A DNA stretch of 64,000 bases from Palsa-1447 sp964414785 (GCA_964414785.1 CAYPXZ010000006.1:68287-132286), one strand, 5' to 3'. Positions 18,066 through 27,929 are shown, counted from the first letter of the stretch. Numbers and translations are program-made. The notes: generated by a model not told the origin, from the letters alone.

Positions 18066-20531
18066 TCAGGCCGCCGCGGCCCTGCGTCGCCGCCATAGAA
18101 ACGGGACAACCGCTGCCAAACCGGCCCCGATGAGGGCCCACGTCGAGGGCTCCGGGACCGGCGTAAAGTTGAGCATGAGGTCGTTTCCGCTCTCGCTGAC
18201 CGAGAACGATCCGCCGCCCGTGGCGTTCGTGAACCCGGAAGTGACCAGGTGGAAGTCGCCCGCATTGAAGCCCGTGATGGGGCTCGACGAGGCAGCGAAC
18301 ATCCACGAGTAGCTCGTCGCCGGGTTGAAATTGATCGCGTTGGCCGCGTTGCCGCTGCCGTCCACGGAAACGATGTTGAAGGTGATGCTATTCGCGGTGG
18401 CCCCGCTCATGTTGATGCCGCCGTTCGCCGTGATGAGTCCAAAGCCCGTGCCCGCGGAGCCCGTTGCGTCATAGAGCTGGAAGTGGATCGCGCCCCCGGT
18501 GAAGATCATGGGGTTGCTGAACGTCAGGTCACCCGGCCCGCCGCCCGGCGAGGCGCTCGGCGACAGGATGACATTGTTGGTGATGGGAAGGGCGGCCCCC
18601 CCGTTGGTTATCGTGCCATTGCCGGCGAGCGTGTTGGCGCCGGACCCAATCGTGACCGGGTTCTGGATCAAAATTCCACCCAGCACATTGAGCGTTGAGC
18701 CGTTCTGCAGGACCACCGAGTTCGCCGCCGCGCCAAACGCGCTGTTATTGGCCGCAAACACCGTGCCCGCATTGTTCACATTAAACGTGGTCCCCGTGCC
18801 GGCCAGGGTGTTGGCACCGGAGAACGTGACGGAACCGGCGGTGCCGTTGTCGACGGTGATCACTGCGGGTCCGCTTCCCGCTATGACCCCCGAGAACGTA
18901 AGGTTGTTGTTGTTTCCGTTGCCGATCTGCGCGGTTGAACTCGTGATGTAGATGGCGTTCGAGATCGTGCGGGTCACACCGGACCCAAACGCGTCTATCG
19001 AGGTGCCCCCATCCAGGATGACGCTTGCGGTTCCGAGCGCCGTGTCCGAACCAAGGTAAAGGTAGCCCTCGCGCATGTCCATCGTGCCCGAGAAGGTGTT
19101 TGCGATCCCTGTGATGTTCAGCGCGCTCCACGTGCACCACGAATAGGTGCCCCCACCCGAGATCAATCCGGATAGGGTCATGCTGTTGCCGCCACCGTCG
19201 TCATTGTCCACCGTGCCATTGAACGCTATGGCGTTCGCAAGGGTGACGTTGGCCAAGGGCGAGAACTCAGTGCCGTTGTCAAAGACAAGCGTTCCCGTGC
19301 CCACCGGGCCCGAGGTAATGCTCCCGGGGGCTCCTACGGTCGAGCCGCCGACAAAGAGCTCGCCGCCGGTGACGTGGGTTCCGCCGGTGTAGGTGCTGGC
19401 CGCGGAAAGCGCGATCGACCCGATATTGCTCCCGTTGTTCGCGCCATTGACGATGACCGCGCCCGAGCCGGAGATGACACCCGTGTAGGTCGAGGTGTCC
19501 GTTAGGCTTGGAGCGAAGGTGAGCGTGCCGTTGTCGAGCACGTTTCCGGCAATCGAGGATCCGCCAGTCGTGCCGTCGCCAATCGACAGGGTCGTGCCCG
19601 AAACGATGCTGTAACCCCCAGTATTGGTGTTGGCCCCAGTCAATGTGATTGCTCCAGGCCCCTGCTCGATCACCTGGAGGGCCCCGGAAAGAGGAGCGCC
19701 AAAAGTGAGAGACCCCGGTTCGTGGAATGCCAGTGTTCCCGTTCCCGAAACACCGCTCGTCGCAAGGCTGCCCTGGGTGGTGCCGTTTCCCAGTTGAATA
19801 GCCGTGCCGCTCACTCCGTTGATCACCGTGGTTCCGATGTAGGTGTTCGCACCCGTCAGTGTCAGCGTCCCCGTCACATCCTTCTGCAGGTTTCCAGATC
19901 CGGAGATGACCCCCGAGAATATGCCTGAGTAGCCGCCGTTCATGTCGAGGGTGGCGCCACTGGCCAAGACCACGGAGCCGCCCCCCGTGTTGTCATTGAG
20001 GGCGGCTATCGTTTCGGAGTGATTGACTTGGAGGGTGGCGCCCGTACCCACTTCCACCACGCTCGCGGAGGAAAATGCGTTTGCGCTGGCGTCCGCAAGG
20101 ACGCCCGAGCTCAGGTAGGTATAGCCCGTGTATGAATTGGTTCCATGCAAGGTCAGTGTGCCGCTGCCTCCCACGTTCAGTGTCATTGCGCCCAGGAGCG
20201 GCACCGCGACGTCGACCGAACTGTTGCTGTTGTCCGTAAATGAGGTCCCAATGGTGAGGGTGGACGACGAAGAATTGCCGAGAGTGAAGCCCAGTGCGGT
20301 GCTCGTGATGGTGAGCGAGTTGATCGTATAGTTGGTATCGACGGTCGACGTGAACAGGGACAGCACCCCGAAGCTCAGGTCGGCAGACCCGTCGTTTGCG
20401 GGAACTCCCAGGCTCCATGAACCGGCCGACCATGTGCCGCTCGTTCCAAGCCAGAGATTGGTCGCCGCATACGAACGGGAAGCGCCAAGGGTGAGAATGA
20501 GAACCAAGCAGAACGTGAAACGGACCTTCAT
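18066..20531 (-). CDS. Second beta-strand repeat protein with PEP-CTERM tail
   Basis: I start it at the ATG at 20531 (MKVRFTF), which gives a clean signal peptide ending near SYAA. An upstream in-frame TTG would add 38 residues without signal character. The 821-residue product opens with TNLWLGTSGTWSAGSW, typical of autotransporter-associated beta-strand repeats. It continues with many repeats of the GANTYTG, SGVISGSG and GTLTL types. The C-terminus has PVPEPSTWAL, a hydrophobic stretch and RRRR, a complete PEP-CTERM sorting signal. It resembles the protein at 2629-4941 in build but not closely in sequence. It lies 107 bp downstream of glcF on the same strand, with small hairpins in the gap, and probably has its own promoter. 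Confidence 0.88.
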   Translation of the reverse strand: MKVRFTFCLVLILTLGASRSYAATNLWLGTSGTWSAGSWSLGVPANDGSADLSFGVLSLFTSTVDTNYTINSLTITSTALGFTLGNSSSSTLTIGTSFTDNSNSSVDVAVPLLGAMTLNVGGSGTLTLHGTNSYTGYTYLSSGVLADASANAFSSASVVEVGTGATLQVNHSETIAALNDNTGGGSVVLASGATLDMNGGYSGIFSGVISGSGNLQKDVTGTLTLTGANTYIGTTVINGVSGTAIQLGNGTTQGSLATSGVSGTGTLAFHEPGSLTFGAPLSGALQVIEQGPGAITLTGANTNTGGYSIVSGTTLSIGDGTTGGSSIAGNVLDNGTLTFAPSLTDTSTYTGVISGSGAVIVNGANNGSNIGSIALSAASTYTGGTHVTGGELFVGGSTVGAPGSITSGPVGTGTLVFDNGTEFSPLANVTLANAIAFNGTVDNDDGGGNSMTLSGLISGGGTYSWCTWSALNITGIANTFSGTMDMREGYLYLGSDTALGTASVILDGGTSIDAFGSGVTRTISNAIYITSSTAQIGNGNNNNLTFSGVIAGSGPAVITVDNGTAGSVTFSGANTLAGTGTTFNVNNAGTVFAANNSAFGAAANSVVLQNGSTLNVLGGILIQNPVTIGSGANTLAGNGTITNGGAALPITNNVILSPSASPGGGPGDLTFSNPMIFTGGAIHFQLYDATGSAGTGFGLITANGGINMSGATANSITFNIVSVDGSGNAANAINFNPATSYSWMFAASSSPITGFNAGDFHLVTSGFTNATGGGSFSVSESGNDLMLNFTPVPEPSTWALIGAGLAAVVPFLWRRRRAAAA

Positions 20532-20638
20532 CCCTCTAGGTTTCTGCAAATGGATGGCATCCACAAGCCATTTTTTTGAATCGGCGTTACAAAATGCCGA
20601 CGAAAACCCCTCCGCGCCTGCACCCCCATAGACACCGC

Positions 20639-22003
20639 TTAACAATTTGTCCCTAAATTAGTTAAGAACGGCTGCCGTTCACCTTCCGAGCGGTAAGCCT
20701 CGGCAAGGAGAATGATGGGATGCACGACCCGGGGAATACCTGCTCCTGGTTCGCCCTTCTGGACGCAAAAGCCCTGCTGGATCTGGAGTTGGCAGCCGGG
20801 ATTGGCCGTGGCGACAACTGCGGCGCCGGTCGATCGGATGTGGCCGACCTTTCGATCTCGTAACCAGGCGGAGGTGATCGGCTGCGTGAGCGAATACACG
20901 CCCGCGCTCCCGCAGCACATCGTCGACTCCGGGCATTCGCGCAGCTCAACGCCCGGGATCGAGCGCAGGATCTCGCGCGGCTGCGACGTGATCTTCTGCC
21001 CGTGGCAGAGGTGGCAGGCCTCGTGGTACGTGACCGCGACCAGCGGGAGGGCCGAGGCAGGCGGAACCGGCCGGCGAAACCCGATCTCGACCAGCCACTC
21101 CGATATGTCCCTCACCTTGGCGGACCAGGCTGCGGCCCGGCCGGCGTACGCCGGTTCGTCCTCCAGAAGGTGGCCGTAGCGCTTGAGGTGGGCCCCGCAT
21201 CCCGCCGAGTTCGAAATGATCGCGTCGAACTCGTCAGGGTTCACCGAGTCGACCTGCTGGCGGGCCAGGGCGCGCGCGGTTTCGAGGTCCCCGTTGTGGG
21301 CATGCAGCGAGCCGCAGCATCCCTGGCCCCTCGGCGTAACCACCTCGCAGCCGTTCGCCAGGAGCACGTCGACCGTGGCCCGGTTGACGTCGGAGAAGGC
21401 GATGTCCTGGATGCAACCGGTGAGGACGGCCACGCGGCGGCGGGAGAGTCCAAAGGGTTTCTCGACAGGGGCGATGAGGGAATCCGAGTAGTGGCGGCGG
21501 ATCGCGAGCGCCTGGCGCTCAAGTTCGCCCATCCTCCTGGGCAGCACCGAGTACAGGCCGGAACGGCGGATGAGACCGCGGATCCCGCTCGCGTCGAAGG
21601 CCCACAAGAGGCGCCCCGCCAGGCGCAGCGCCCACGGGCGGAAGAGGAGGAAACGCAGCGTGAACAGGCGGATGAGCGAGCGGCCGGGTCCGGTGGATGC
21701 CCCGCTTCGCTCCGCCTCAGCCCGCGCCGACTCGAACAATGTCCCGTAGTCGACGCCGGCGGGGCACGCCGTGGTGCAAGCTAGGCAGCCCAGGCAGTAG
21801 GACATCTCGTCGGCGAACGCACGCGTCGTCCCGAGCTCCCCGTCCGCGATCGCCCGCATGAGGGAGATCCGTCCCCTCGGCGAATTCCGCTCGCGGCCCG
21901 TCTCCAGGTAGGTCGGGCACGTGGGAAGGCACAGGCCGCAGTGCATGCACTGCTGCAGCACCGAGTAGTCGAGGGACTTAAGGAGGTTCCTCTCGGGGCT
22001 CAC
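20639..22003 (-). CDS. glcF: Glycolate oxidase iron-sulfur subunit
   Basis: The 454-residue protein has two N-terminal [4Fe-4S] motifs (CMHCGLCLPTCPTY and CLGCLACTTACPAG) and two cysteine-rich CCG domains (around GCIQD...GQGCCGSLHAH and YHEACHLCHGQ...STMCCGSAG), the layout of GlcF. It should pass electrons from the flavin subunit GlcD to the membrane quinone pool during oxidation of glycolate or a related 2-hydroxy acid. The start is GTG at 22003, overlapping the glcD stop by four bases (GTGA), which indicates translational coupling. No GlcE-like gene follows, so this is the two-subunit arrangement. Confidence 0.93.
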   Translation of the reverse strand: MSPERNLLKSLDYSVLQQCMHCGLCLPTCPTYLETGRERNSPRGRISLMRAIADGELGTTRAFADEMSYCLGCLACTTACPAGVDYGTLFESARAEAERSGASTGPGRSLIRLFTLRFLLFRPWALRLAGRLLWAFDASGIRGLIRRSGLYSVLPRRMGELERQALAIRRHYSDSLIAPVEKPFGLSRRRVAVLTGCIQDIAFSDVNRATVDVLLANGCEVVTPRGQGCCGSLHAHNGDLETARALARQQVDSVNPDEFDAIISNSAGCGAHLKRYGHLLEDEPAYAGRAAAWSAKVRDISEWLVEIGFRRPVPPASALPLVAVTYHEACHLCHGQKITSQPREILRSIPGVELRECPESTMCCGSAGVYSLTQPITSAWLRDRKVGHIRSTGAAVVATANPGCQLQIQQGFCVQKGEPGAGIPRVVHPIILLAEAYRSEGERQPFLTNLGTNC

Positions 22004-23367
22004 AGGTCGAGGATCTTCCCCGGATTGAGGAGGTTGTCCGGGTCGAGCGTGCGCTTTACCTGCCTAAGGAGGCCGTAGCTGCCGTCGCCCATCTGACCCC
22101 GCAGGAAGGCCTTCTTGGCCAGGCCGACACCGTGCTCGCCGGTTATGGTCCCGCCGAGAGCGAGCGCGTGGGTGAAGATCTCCTTCATCGCGGACTCGAC
22201 GCGGTTCATCTCGTCCTTGTCGCGCTCGTCCGTGAGGAAGGTGGGATGCAGGTTGCCGTCCCCGAAGTGGCCGAACGTCGCGATCTCGAGTCGGTGCCTC
22301 GCGCCGGTCTCCTGGATGAACCGGATCATGTTCGCGAGCTCGCTGCGCGGGACCGTCGCGTCCTCGAGGATCGTCGTGGGCCTCATCCTGGCGAGGGCGC
22401 TGAACGCGCTCCTGCGGGCCGTCGCGAGCCTTGCCGACTCGGCGGGGTCGGCGGCAAGCCTGACCGAGGTGGCCCCGTTGCCCTCGCAGATCGCGCGGAT
22501 CCTGGCGGCCTCGTCGGCGACCGCGGCGGGGTGGCCGTCCACCTCGATCAAGAGGAGCGCCTCGGCGTCCGTCGGCAGCCCGACGTGCGTGTAGTCCTCG
22601 ACGCACCGCAGGGTCCTCGAGTCGAGGAACTCGAGCGTGCAGGGGACGATCCGTGCGGCGATGATCGCCGAGACGGTCTCCGCCGCGGCGTCCATCTTGG
22701 AATACGTGGCCAGGAGCGTCTGTCGGGCTGCCGGACGGGGCACGAGTTTGAGCAGGACCTCGGTCACGATGCCGAGCGTGCCCTCGCTGCCGATGAAGAG
22801 GTCCTTCAGGCTGTAGCCCGCGACGTCCTTCACGCACTTGTTGCCCAGGCGGCAGACCTCGCCGTCCGCGAGCACGACCTCGAGCCCCATGACGTAGTCC
22901 CTCGTGACGCCGTACTTGAGCCCGCGCAGGCCCCCGGAGTTCTCCGCGACGTTCCCCCCGATGGTCGACACCTTCATCGAGCCCGGGTCGGGAGGGTAGA
23001 AGAGACCCGCCTCGTTGGCGGCGTCGTAGATGGCCTGGGTCAGGGCCCCGGCCCCGGCGCGGAGCGTGAAGTTGCGCGCGTCGACCTCCGAGATCTTGTC
23101 CATCTTCACGAGGCAGACGACGACCGATCCCTCAACCGGCACGCTCCCCCCGCTTAAACCCGTGCCGCTGCCGCGTGCGACGACCGGGACCTTGTGCCTT
23201 CGCGAGAGCTTCACGATCGAGGCGACCTCCTCGGTCGAGCGCGGAAACACGACGACCCTAGGGAGCTGCCTCAGGGCGGCCGTAGCGTCAAAGGAGTAGG
23301 GTATCAGGTCCTCCCTCTCGACCAGGACGTTCGCCTGCCCGAGGAGTTGGATGAGTTCGTCGATCAT
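22000..23367 (-). CDS. glcD: Glycolate oxidase FAD-binding subunit
   Basis: The product (455 residues from the ATG at 23367) has an FAD-binding PCMH domain (about residues 35-215; VVARGSGTGLSGG, DPGSMKVSTIGGNVAENSGG and GSEGTLGIVTE) and a C-terminal oxidase domain with GHFGDGNLHP and GEHGVGLAKK, as in GlcD and D-lactate dehydrogenases. It oxidises glycolate to glyoxylate, or a similar D-2-hydroxy acid. It is the first gene of a glcD-glcF operon divergent from clpB, with a perfect palindrome about 90 bp upstream. The substrate is assigned by the pairing with glcF; D-lactate cannot be excluded. Confidence 0.92.
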   Translation of the reverse strand: MIDELIQLLGQANVLVEREDLIPYSFDATAALRQLPRVVVFPRSTEEVASIVKLSRRHKVPVVARGSGTGLSGGSVPVEGSVVVCLVKMDKISEVDARNFTLRAGAGALTQAIYDAANEAGLFYPPDPGSMKVSTIGGNVAENSGGLRGLKYGVTRDYVMGLEVVLADGEVCRLGNKCVKDVAGYSLKDLFIGSEGTLGIVTEVLLKLVPRPAARQTLLATYSKMDAAAETVSAIIAARIVPCTLEFLDSRTLRCVEDYTHVGLPTDAEALLLIEVDGHPAAVADEAARIRAICEGNGATSVRLAADPAESARLATARRSAFSALARMRPTTILEDATVPRSELANMIRFIQETGARHRLEIATFGHFGDGNLHPTFLTDERDKDEMNRVESAMKEIFTHALALGGTITGEHGVGLAKKAFLRGQMGDGSYGLLRQVKRTLDPDNLLNPGKILDL

Positions 23368-23453
23368 GGGCAGGGGTTTGCGGTTGGGCCACGGTGCGCC
23401 CTTTTGGGCCTGCTGTGAACCAAAACCGACGGGCATTGGAGGGGTATGCCCGC

Positions 23454-23472
23454 TGTGCCAATCTTTGGCACA
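23454..23472. promoter_or_regulatory. Perfect 8-3-8 palindrome between glcD and clpB, candidate operator
   Basis: TGTGCCAATCTTTGGCACA is exactly dyad-symmetric (TGTGCCAA / TTGGCACA, 3-bp spacer). It sits 86 bp from the glcD start and 111 bp from the clpB start, in a 216-bp divergent region. The size and symmetry fit a helix-turn-helix repressor dimer of the GntR or LacI type. It does not match the CIRCE element, so it is not an HrcA site. Confidence 0.5.
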
Positions 23473-23583
23473 GGTGGGCGCCAAGTGTGCCGAAATGGCT
23501 GTCCCGGGGCCGCGGGCGGCCCCGGCGCTCCTCGGGGGCCGCACGGTGCCAGAGTGGCCCAGGCTATGCACTTGGGTTCTCAA

Positions 23584-26166
23584 ATGGACTCAAACAACCT
23601 CACCCAGATGTCGCGCCAGGCGGTCACCGACGCCCAAGCCGTCGCCCGGCGCCTCAATCACAATGAGGTGGACACCTGGCACCTGTTGTCCGCCCTGCTC
23701 GGGCAGGAGAACGGCGTCATCCCCGGCCTCGTCGAGAAGATGGGGCTCACCGTGAGCGCCCTTCAGCTGGCCGCGGACCGCGAGCTCGAGCGCCTGCCCA
23801 AGGTCACGGGCAGCGTCGACACGTCCAAGATCTACGTGACCCAGGCTGTGAACGACGTGCTGACCAAGGCCGAGAAGGAGGCCTCGTCGCTCAAGGACGA
23901 GTTCGTGAGCGTCGAGCACCTGTTCCTCGCCCTGATCGACGTCGGCCGGCCCGATTCGATGAAGAAGCTCTTCAAGAGCTTCGGCCTCGACCGCCAGAAG
24001 GTCCTGGGGGCCCTGAAGGACGTCCGCGGAAGCCAGCGCGTCACGACCGACAACCCGGAGGCGACCTACCAGGCCCTCGAGAAGTACGGCGTGGACCTTG
24101 TGGACCGGGCGAGGAAGGGAAAGCTCGACCCGGTCATCGGAAGGGACGAGGAGATCCGGCGCACCATCAGGATCCTCTCCCGCAAGACGAAGAACAACCC
24201 GGTGCTCATCGGGGAGCCCGGGGTCGGCAAGACGGCGATCGTGGAGGGCCTGGCCCAGCGCATCCTGCGCGGGGACGTGCCCGAGGGCCTGAAGGACACG
24301 ACGCTCTTCGCGCTCGACATGGGGGCTCTCGTCGCAGGCGCCAAGTACCGCGGGGAATTCGAGGAGCGCCTGAAGGCGGTCCTCAACGAGATCAAGCAGG
24401 CCGAGGGCCGGGTGATCCTCTTCATCGACGAGCTGCACCTGATCGTCGGCGCGGGCAAGGTCGACGGCGCCATGGACGCCGGCAACCTGCTCAAGCCCAT
24501 GCTGGCCCGCGGCGAGCTCCACTGCATCGGCGCGACGACCCTCGATGAGTACCGCAAGCACATCGAGAAGGACGCGGCGCTCGAGCGCCGGTTCCAGCCC
24601 GTGATCGTCGAGCAGCCGAGCGTCGAGGACGCGATCTCGATCCTGCGCGGCCTCAAGGAGCGCTTCGAGCTCCACCATGGCGTCCGGATCCAGGACAACG
24701 CCCTTGTGAACGCGGTTATCCTCTCGAACCGCTACATTTCCGACAGGTTCCTGCCCGACAAGGCGATCGACCTGGTGGACGAGGCGTGCGCGATGATCCG
24801 CACGGAGATAGACTCGATGCCCCACGAGCTCGACGAGCTCACCCGGCGCTCCCTAAGGCTCGAGATCGAGGAGACCGCGCTCGCCAAGGAGAAGGACGAC
24901 GCCAGCAAGCGCAGGCTCACGGCCTTGCGCAAGGAGCTCGCGGAGGCCCGCGAGAAGGCCAAGGGGCTGAAGATGCAGTGGGACAAGGAGAAGGCCTCCA
25001 TCAACCGGGTCCGCAAGATGCGCGAGGAGATCGAGGCGACCCGCCTCGACATGGACAAGGCCGAGCGCGCCTACGACCTGAACAAGGTGGCGGAGCTGCG
25101 CCACGGGAAGATCCCGCAGCTCGAGGCCGAGCTGAAGGGCCTCGAGAAGTCGGGCAAGGTGACGACCCTCTTCAAGGAGGAGGTGTCGGGCGAGGAGATC
25201 GCGGAGATCGTCGCCAAGTGGACGGGGATACCGCTCACGCGACTGGTCGAGGGAGAGAAGGACAAGCTGATGCGCCTGGAGCAGACGCTCCACAAGAGGG
25301 TGATCGGCCAGGACGAGGCGGTGACCCTCGTCACCGAGGCGATCCTCAGGGCGAGGAGCGGCATCAAGGACCCCCGCCGCCCCGTCGGAAGCTTCCTCTT
25401 CCTCGGGCCCACGGGCGTCGGCAAGACCGAGCTCGCGAAGGCGCTCGCCGAGACCCTCTTCGACTCCGAGTCGGCGATCGTCCGGATCGACATGTCCGAG
25501 TACATGGAGAAGCACGCGGTCTCGAGGATGATCGGGGCGCCCCCGGGCTACGTCGGCTACGACGAGGGCGGCCAGCTGACCGAGGCCGTGCGCCGCAAGC
25601 CCTACGCCGTCGTGCTCTTCGACGAGGTGGAGAAGGCCCACCCGGATGTCTTCAATGTCCTCCTTCAGGTGCTCGACGACGGCAGGATCACCGATTCGCA
25701 GGGGCGCACCGTGGACTTCAAGAACACGATCATCATCATGACCTCGAACATCGGCTCGCGCTTCCTCCTGGAGGGCGTCACCGGGGACACGATACCCGAG
25801 GGCGTGCGCGAGAGCGTGATGGCCGACCTGCGGAAGGCCTTCAGGCCCGAGTTCCTGAACCGCATCGACGAGACGATCCTCTTCAAGCCCCTGACGCTGG
25901 AGGAGATCGGCTCGATCGTGGACCTCCTGCTCGCCGACCTCAACAAGCGCCTGGCGGAGCGCCGGGTGAGCGTCGTGCTCGACAAGAAGGCGAGGGAGTG
26001 GGCGGCGGAGAAGGGCTACGACCCCGTGTTTGGCGCGAGGCCCCTCAAGCGCTACCTCCAGCGCCAGATCGAGACGCGCCTGGCCCGCGGACTGGTCTCT
26101 GGCGAGATCGCCGAGGGCTCGAAGGTGACGTTCTCGGTCAAGAACGGGGAATGGGTGGTTTCCTGA
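23584..26166 (+). CDS. clpB: ATP-dependent disaggregase ClpB
   Basis: The 860-residue protein matches the usual ClpB length. In order it has an N-terminal Clp-N repeat domain (1 to about 145), NBD1 with Walker A GEPGVGKT at 210-217, the long coiled-coil middle domain (about 400-525, rich in Glu/Lys/Arg), NBD2 with Walker A GPTGVGKT at 608-615, and a C-terminal small domain. With DnaK it would solubilise aggregated proteins after heat stress. I start at the ATG at 23584; the 46 upstream codons in the frame have no family character. No CIRCE or clear heat-shock promoter was seen. It is followed by a GC-rich hairpin at 26241. Confidence 0.96.
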   Translation: MDSNNLTQMSRQAVTDAQAVARRLNHNEVDTWHLLSALLGQENGVIPGLVEKMGLTVSALQLAADRELERLPKVTGSVDTSKIYVTQAVNDVLTKAEKEASSLKDEFVSVEHLFLALIDVGRPDSMKKLFKSFGLDRQKVLGALKDVRGSQRVTTDNPEATYQALEKYGVDLVDRARKGKLDPVIGRDEEIRRTIRILSRKTKNNPVLIGEPGVGKTAIVEGLAQRILRGDVPEGLKDTTLFALDMGALVAGAKYRGEFEERLKAVLNEIKQAEGRVILFIDELHLIVGAGKVDGAMDAGNLLKPMLARGELHCIGATTLDEYRKHIEKDAALERRFQPVIVEQPSVEDAISILRGLKERFELHHGVRIQDNALVNAVILSNRYISDRFLPDKAIDLVDEACAMIRTEIDSMPHELDELTRRSLRLEIEETALAKEKDDASKRRLTALRKELAEAREKAKGLKMQWDKEKASINRVRKMREEIEATRLDMDKAERAYDLNKVAELRHGKIPQLEAELKGLEKSGKVTTLFKEEVSGEEIAEIVAKWTGIPLTRLVEGEKDKLMRLEQTLHKRVIGQDEAVTLVTEAILRARSGIKDPRRPVGSFLFLGPTGVGKTELAKALAETLFDSESAIVRIDMSEYMEKHAVSRMIGAPPGYVGYDEGGQLTEAVRRKPYAVVLFDEVEKAHPDVFNVLLQVLDDGRITDSQGRTVDFKNTIIIMTSNIGSRFLLEGVTGDTIPEGVRESVMADLRKAFRPEFLNRIDETILFKPLTLEEIGSIVDLLLADLNKRLAERRVSVVLDKKAREWAAEKGYDPVFGARPLKRYLQRQIETRLARGLVSGEIAEGSKVTFSVKNGEWVVS

Positions 26167-26240
26167 GCCGGGCTACGGGCTCCGGCGGTTGACACCCCCG
26201 GGTGGGTAGGGCTTCATTGGCCCTCCCGGCCTCGATCCCC

Positions 26241-26260
26241 CGCGGCCCATACGGGCCGCG
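26241..26260 (+). other. GC-rich hairpin downstream of clpB
   Basis: A perfect 8-bp stem CGCGGCCC / GGGCCGCG with an ATAC loop lies 75 bp after the clpB stop. There is no T-run, so it is not a standard intrinsic terminator. It may stabilise the mRNA 3' end or assist Rho-dependent termination. Confidence 0.4.
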
Positions 26261-26296
26261 CGCCATTGCGCCGGGCGCCGGGCGGGCATTTCACCT

Positions 26297-27895
26297 ATGG
26301 ACACACATGCAGCCTCCTATGGAGTCGGAACCGTCGCACTGCTTCTCGCCATGACCCTTTCGCCTCGAGCGCGGGCGGGCGACCAGGTGCGGATAGATTC
26401 GGGGATCGTCGAGGGGGAGGCGATCGCTGGGACGGGGGTCCGCGCGTTCAAGGGGATCCCGTTCGCGGCGCCGCCCGTGGGCGACCTCCGCTGGAGAGAG
26501 CCCATGCCCGTGGCGCCCTGGGAGGGCGTCCGCAGCGCCACCGAGTTCGGGCCGCGGCCGATGCAGGCCCACATCTACTCGGACATGATCTTCCGGGACA
26601 AGGGCCCCAGCGAGGACTGCCTCTACCTGAACGTCTGGACGCCCGCAAAGTCGGCCGTGGAACGCCTGCCGGTCATGGTCTGGATCTACGGCGGTGGATA
26701 CGAGGCCGGTGCGACCTCAGAGCCCCGCCAGGACGGAAAGGACCTCGCGGGGAAGGGCGTCGTGGTGGTCAGCATGAACTACCGCCTCGGCGTCTTCGGG
26801 TTCTTCTCCCATCCCGAGCTTTCGAGGGAATCGGGCCGGGTCGGGTCGGGCAACTACGGCATCATGGACCAGATCGCGGCCCTCAAGTGGGTGAGGAAGA
26901 ACATCGCGTCCTTCGGCGGAGATCCCTCGAACGTCACAATCTTCGGGGAGTCCGCGGGGTCATATTCGGTCAGCATCCAGGTGGCGACGCCCCTCGCCAG
27001 GGGCCTGTTCCAGAAGGCGATCGGCGAAAGCGGCGCCCTTGTGGGAACACCCAGGAACCCGTCCGACGTGTCCGCGCTTGGCGAGGCGGAGGGAAGGGGG
27101 GCGGCCTTTGCGTCGTCCCTGGGGGCGAGGACGCTTGCCGAGCTCAGGGCCATCCCCGCCGACCGGCTGCTCAAGGCCTCGCGGGACGACACGAAGCTTG
27201 AGCCCGGGGTCGTCGTCGACGGGTACGTCCTCCCGAAGGACATGACGGCGATCTACGCCGCGGGCGAGCAGAGCCATGTCCCCCTCCTGGCAGGCTGGAA
27301 CGCGGACGAAAACAGGGTGTATTCCGTCTTTGGTGACAAGCGTCCCACGGCCGAGGGCTTCGCAAAGGCGGTTCATGCCGAGTATGGCGACCTGGCCGGC
27401 GAGGTCCTCAGGCTCTACCCGGCAAGGACCGACTCGGAGGCCGTGCGGTCCGCCGGCGACCTCGCCGGGGACCGGTTCATCATTATTTCGACCTGGAAAT
27501 GGATCGACATGCAGCTGGCGACCGGGGGCTCGCCGGTCTACCGGTATTCCTTCGACCGGGCCGTCCCGGTCGCGCCCGGGACCGTGGTCAACGGCATGCC
27601 CGCGACCTCCGCGGACATCGGGGCCGTGCACGCGAGCGAGATCTCCTATGTCTTTGGTGCCATCGGCGCCATGCACAACGTCGCATGGGAGCCCGCGGAC
27701 TGGAGGCTGTCGGACGAGATCGGGACCTACTGGACGAACTTCGCGAAGACCGGCAACCCGAACGGAGGGGGTCTTCCCGAGTGGCCGCGCTATACGGTCG
27801 AGGGCGGCCGCAAGGTCATGCACCTGGACGTGGCGCTTAGGGCCGCCCCGGAGACCCACCGCGACAGGCAGGAGTTCTGGGACGCGAAGCCCTGA
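26297..27895 (+). CDS. Secreted type-B carboxylesterase
   Basis: The 532-residue alpha/beta-hydrolase of the carboxylesterase type B family has a signal peptide of about 27 residues (ALLLAMTLSPRARAG). It shows GIPFAAPPVGDLRW, the EDCLYLNVW motif, an oxyanion loop YGGGY and the nucleophile Ser219 in GESAG. A catalytic Glu/Asp is expected around DENRVYS and the catalytic His in AVHASEISYVFG. It would hydrolyse esters outside the cytoplasm. It is 34 bp upstream of a GH26 gene on the same strand, so deacetylation of mannan or another plant glycan is plausible, but the substrate is inferred only from that context. Confidence 0.9.
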   Translation: MDTHAASYGVGTVALLLAMTLSPRARAGDQVRIDSGIVEGEAIAGTGVRAFKGIPFAAPPVGDLRWREPMPVAPWEGVRSATEFGPRPMQAHIYSDMIFRDKGPSEDCLYLNVWTPAKSAVERLPVMVWIYGGGYEAGATSEPRQDGKDLAGKGVVVVSMNYRLGVFGFFSHPELSRESGRVGSGNYGIMDQIAALKWVRKNIASFGGDPSNVTIFGESAGSYSVSIQVATPLARGLFQKAIGESGALVGTPRNPSDVSALGEAEGRGAAFASSLGARTLAELRAIPADRLLKASRDDTKLEPGVVVDGYVLPKDMTAIYAAGEQSHVPLLAGWNADENRVYSVFGDKRPTAEGFAKAVHAEYGDLAGEVLRLYPARTDSEAVRSAGDLAGDRFIIISTWKWIDMQLATGGSPVYRYSFDRAVPVAPGTVVNGMPATSADIGAVHASEISYVFGAIGAMHNVAWEPADWRLSDEIGTYWTNFAKTGNPNGGGLPEWPRYTVEGGRKVMHLDVALRAAPETHRDRQEFWDAKP

Positions 27896-27929
27896 GGGCC
27901 CCCCTAGCCCCGGAGACACCCGCACCTCC

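Noticed and set aside
23368..23583. A CIRCE element controlling clpB
   Set aside because: The palindrome present is TGTGCCAA / TTGGCACA with a 3-bp spacer; CIRCE needs TTAGCACTC-N9-GAGTGCTAA.
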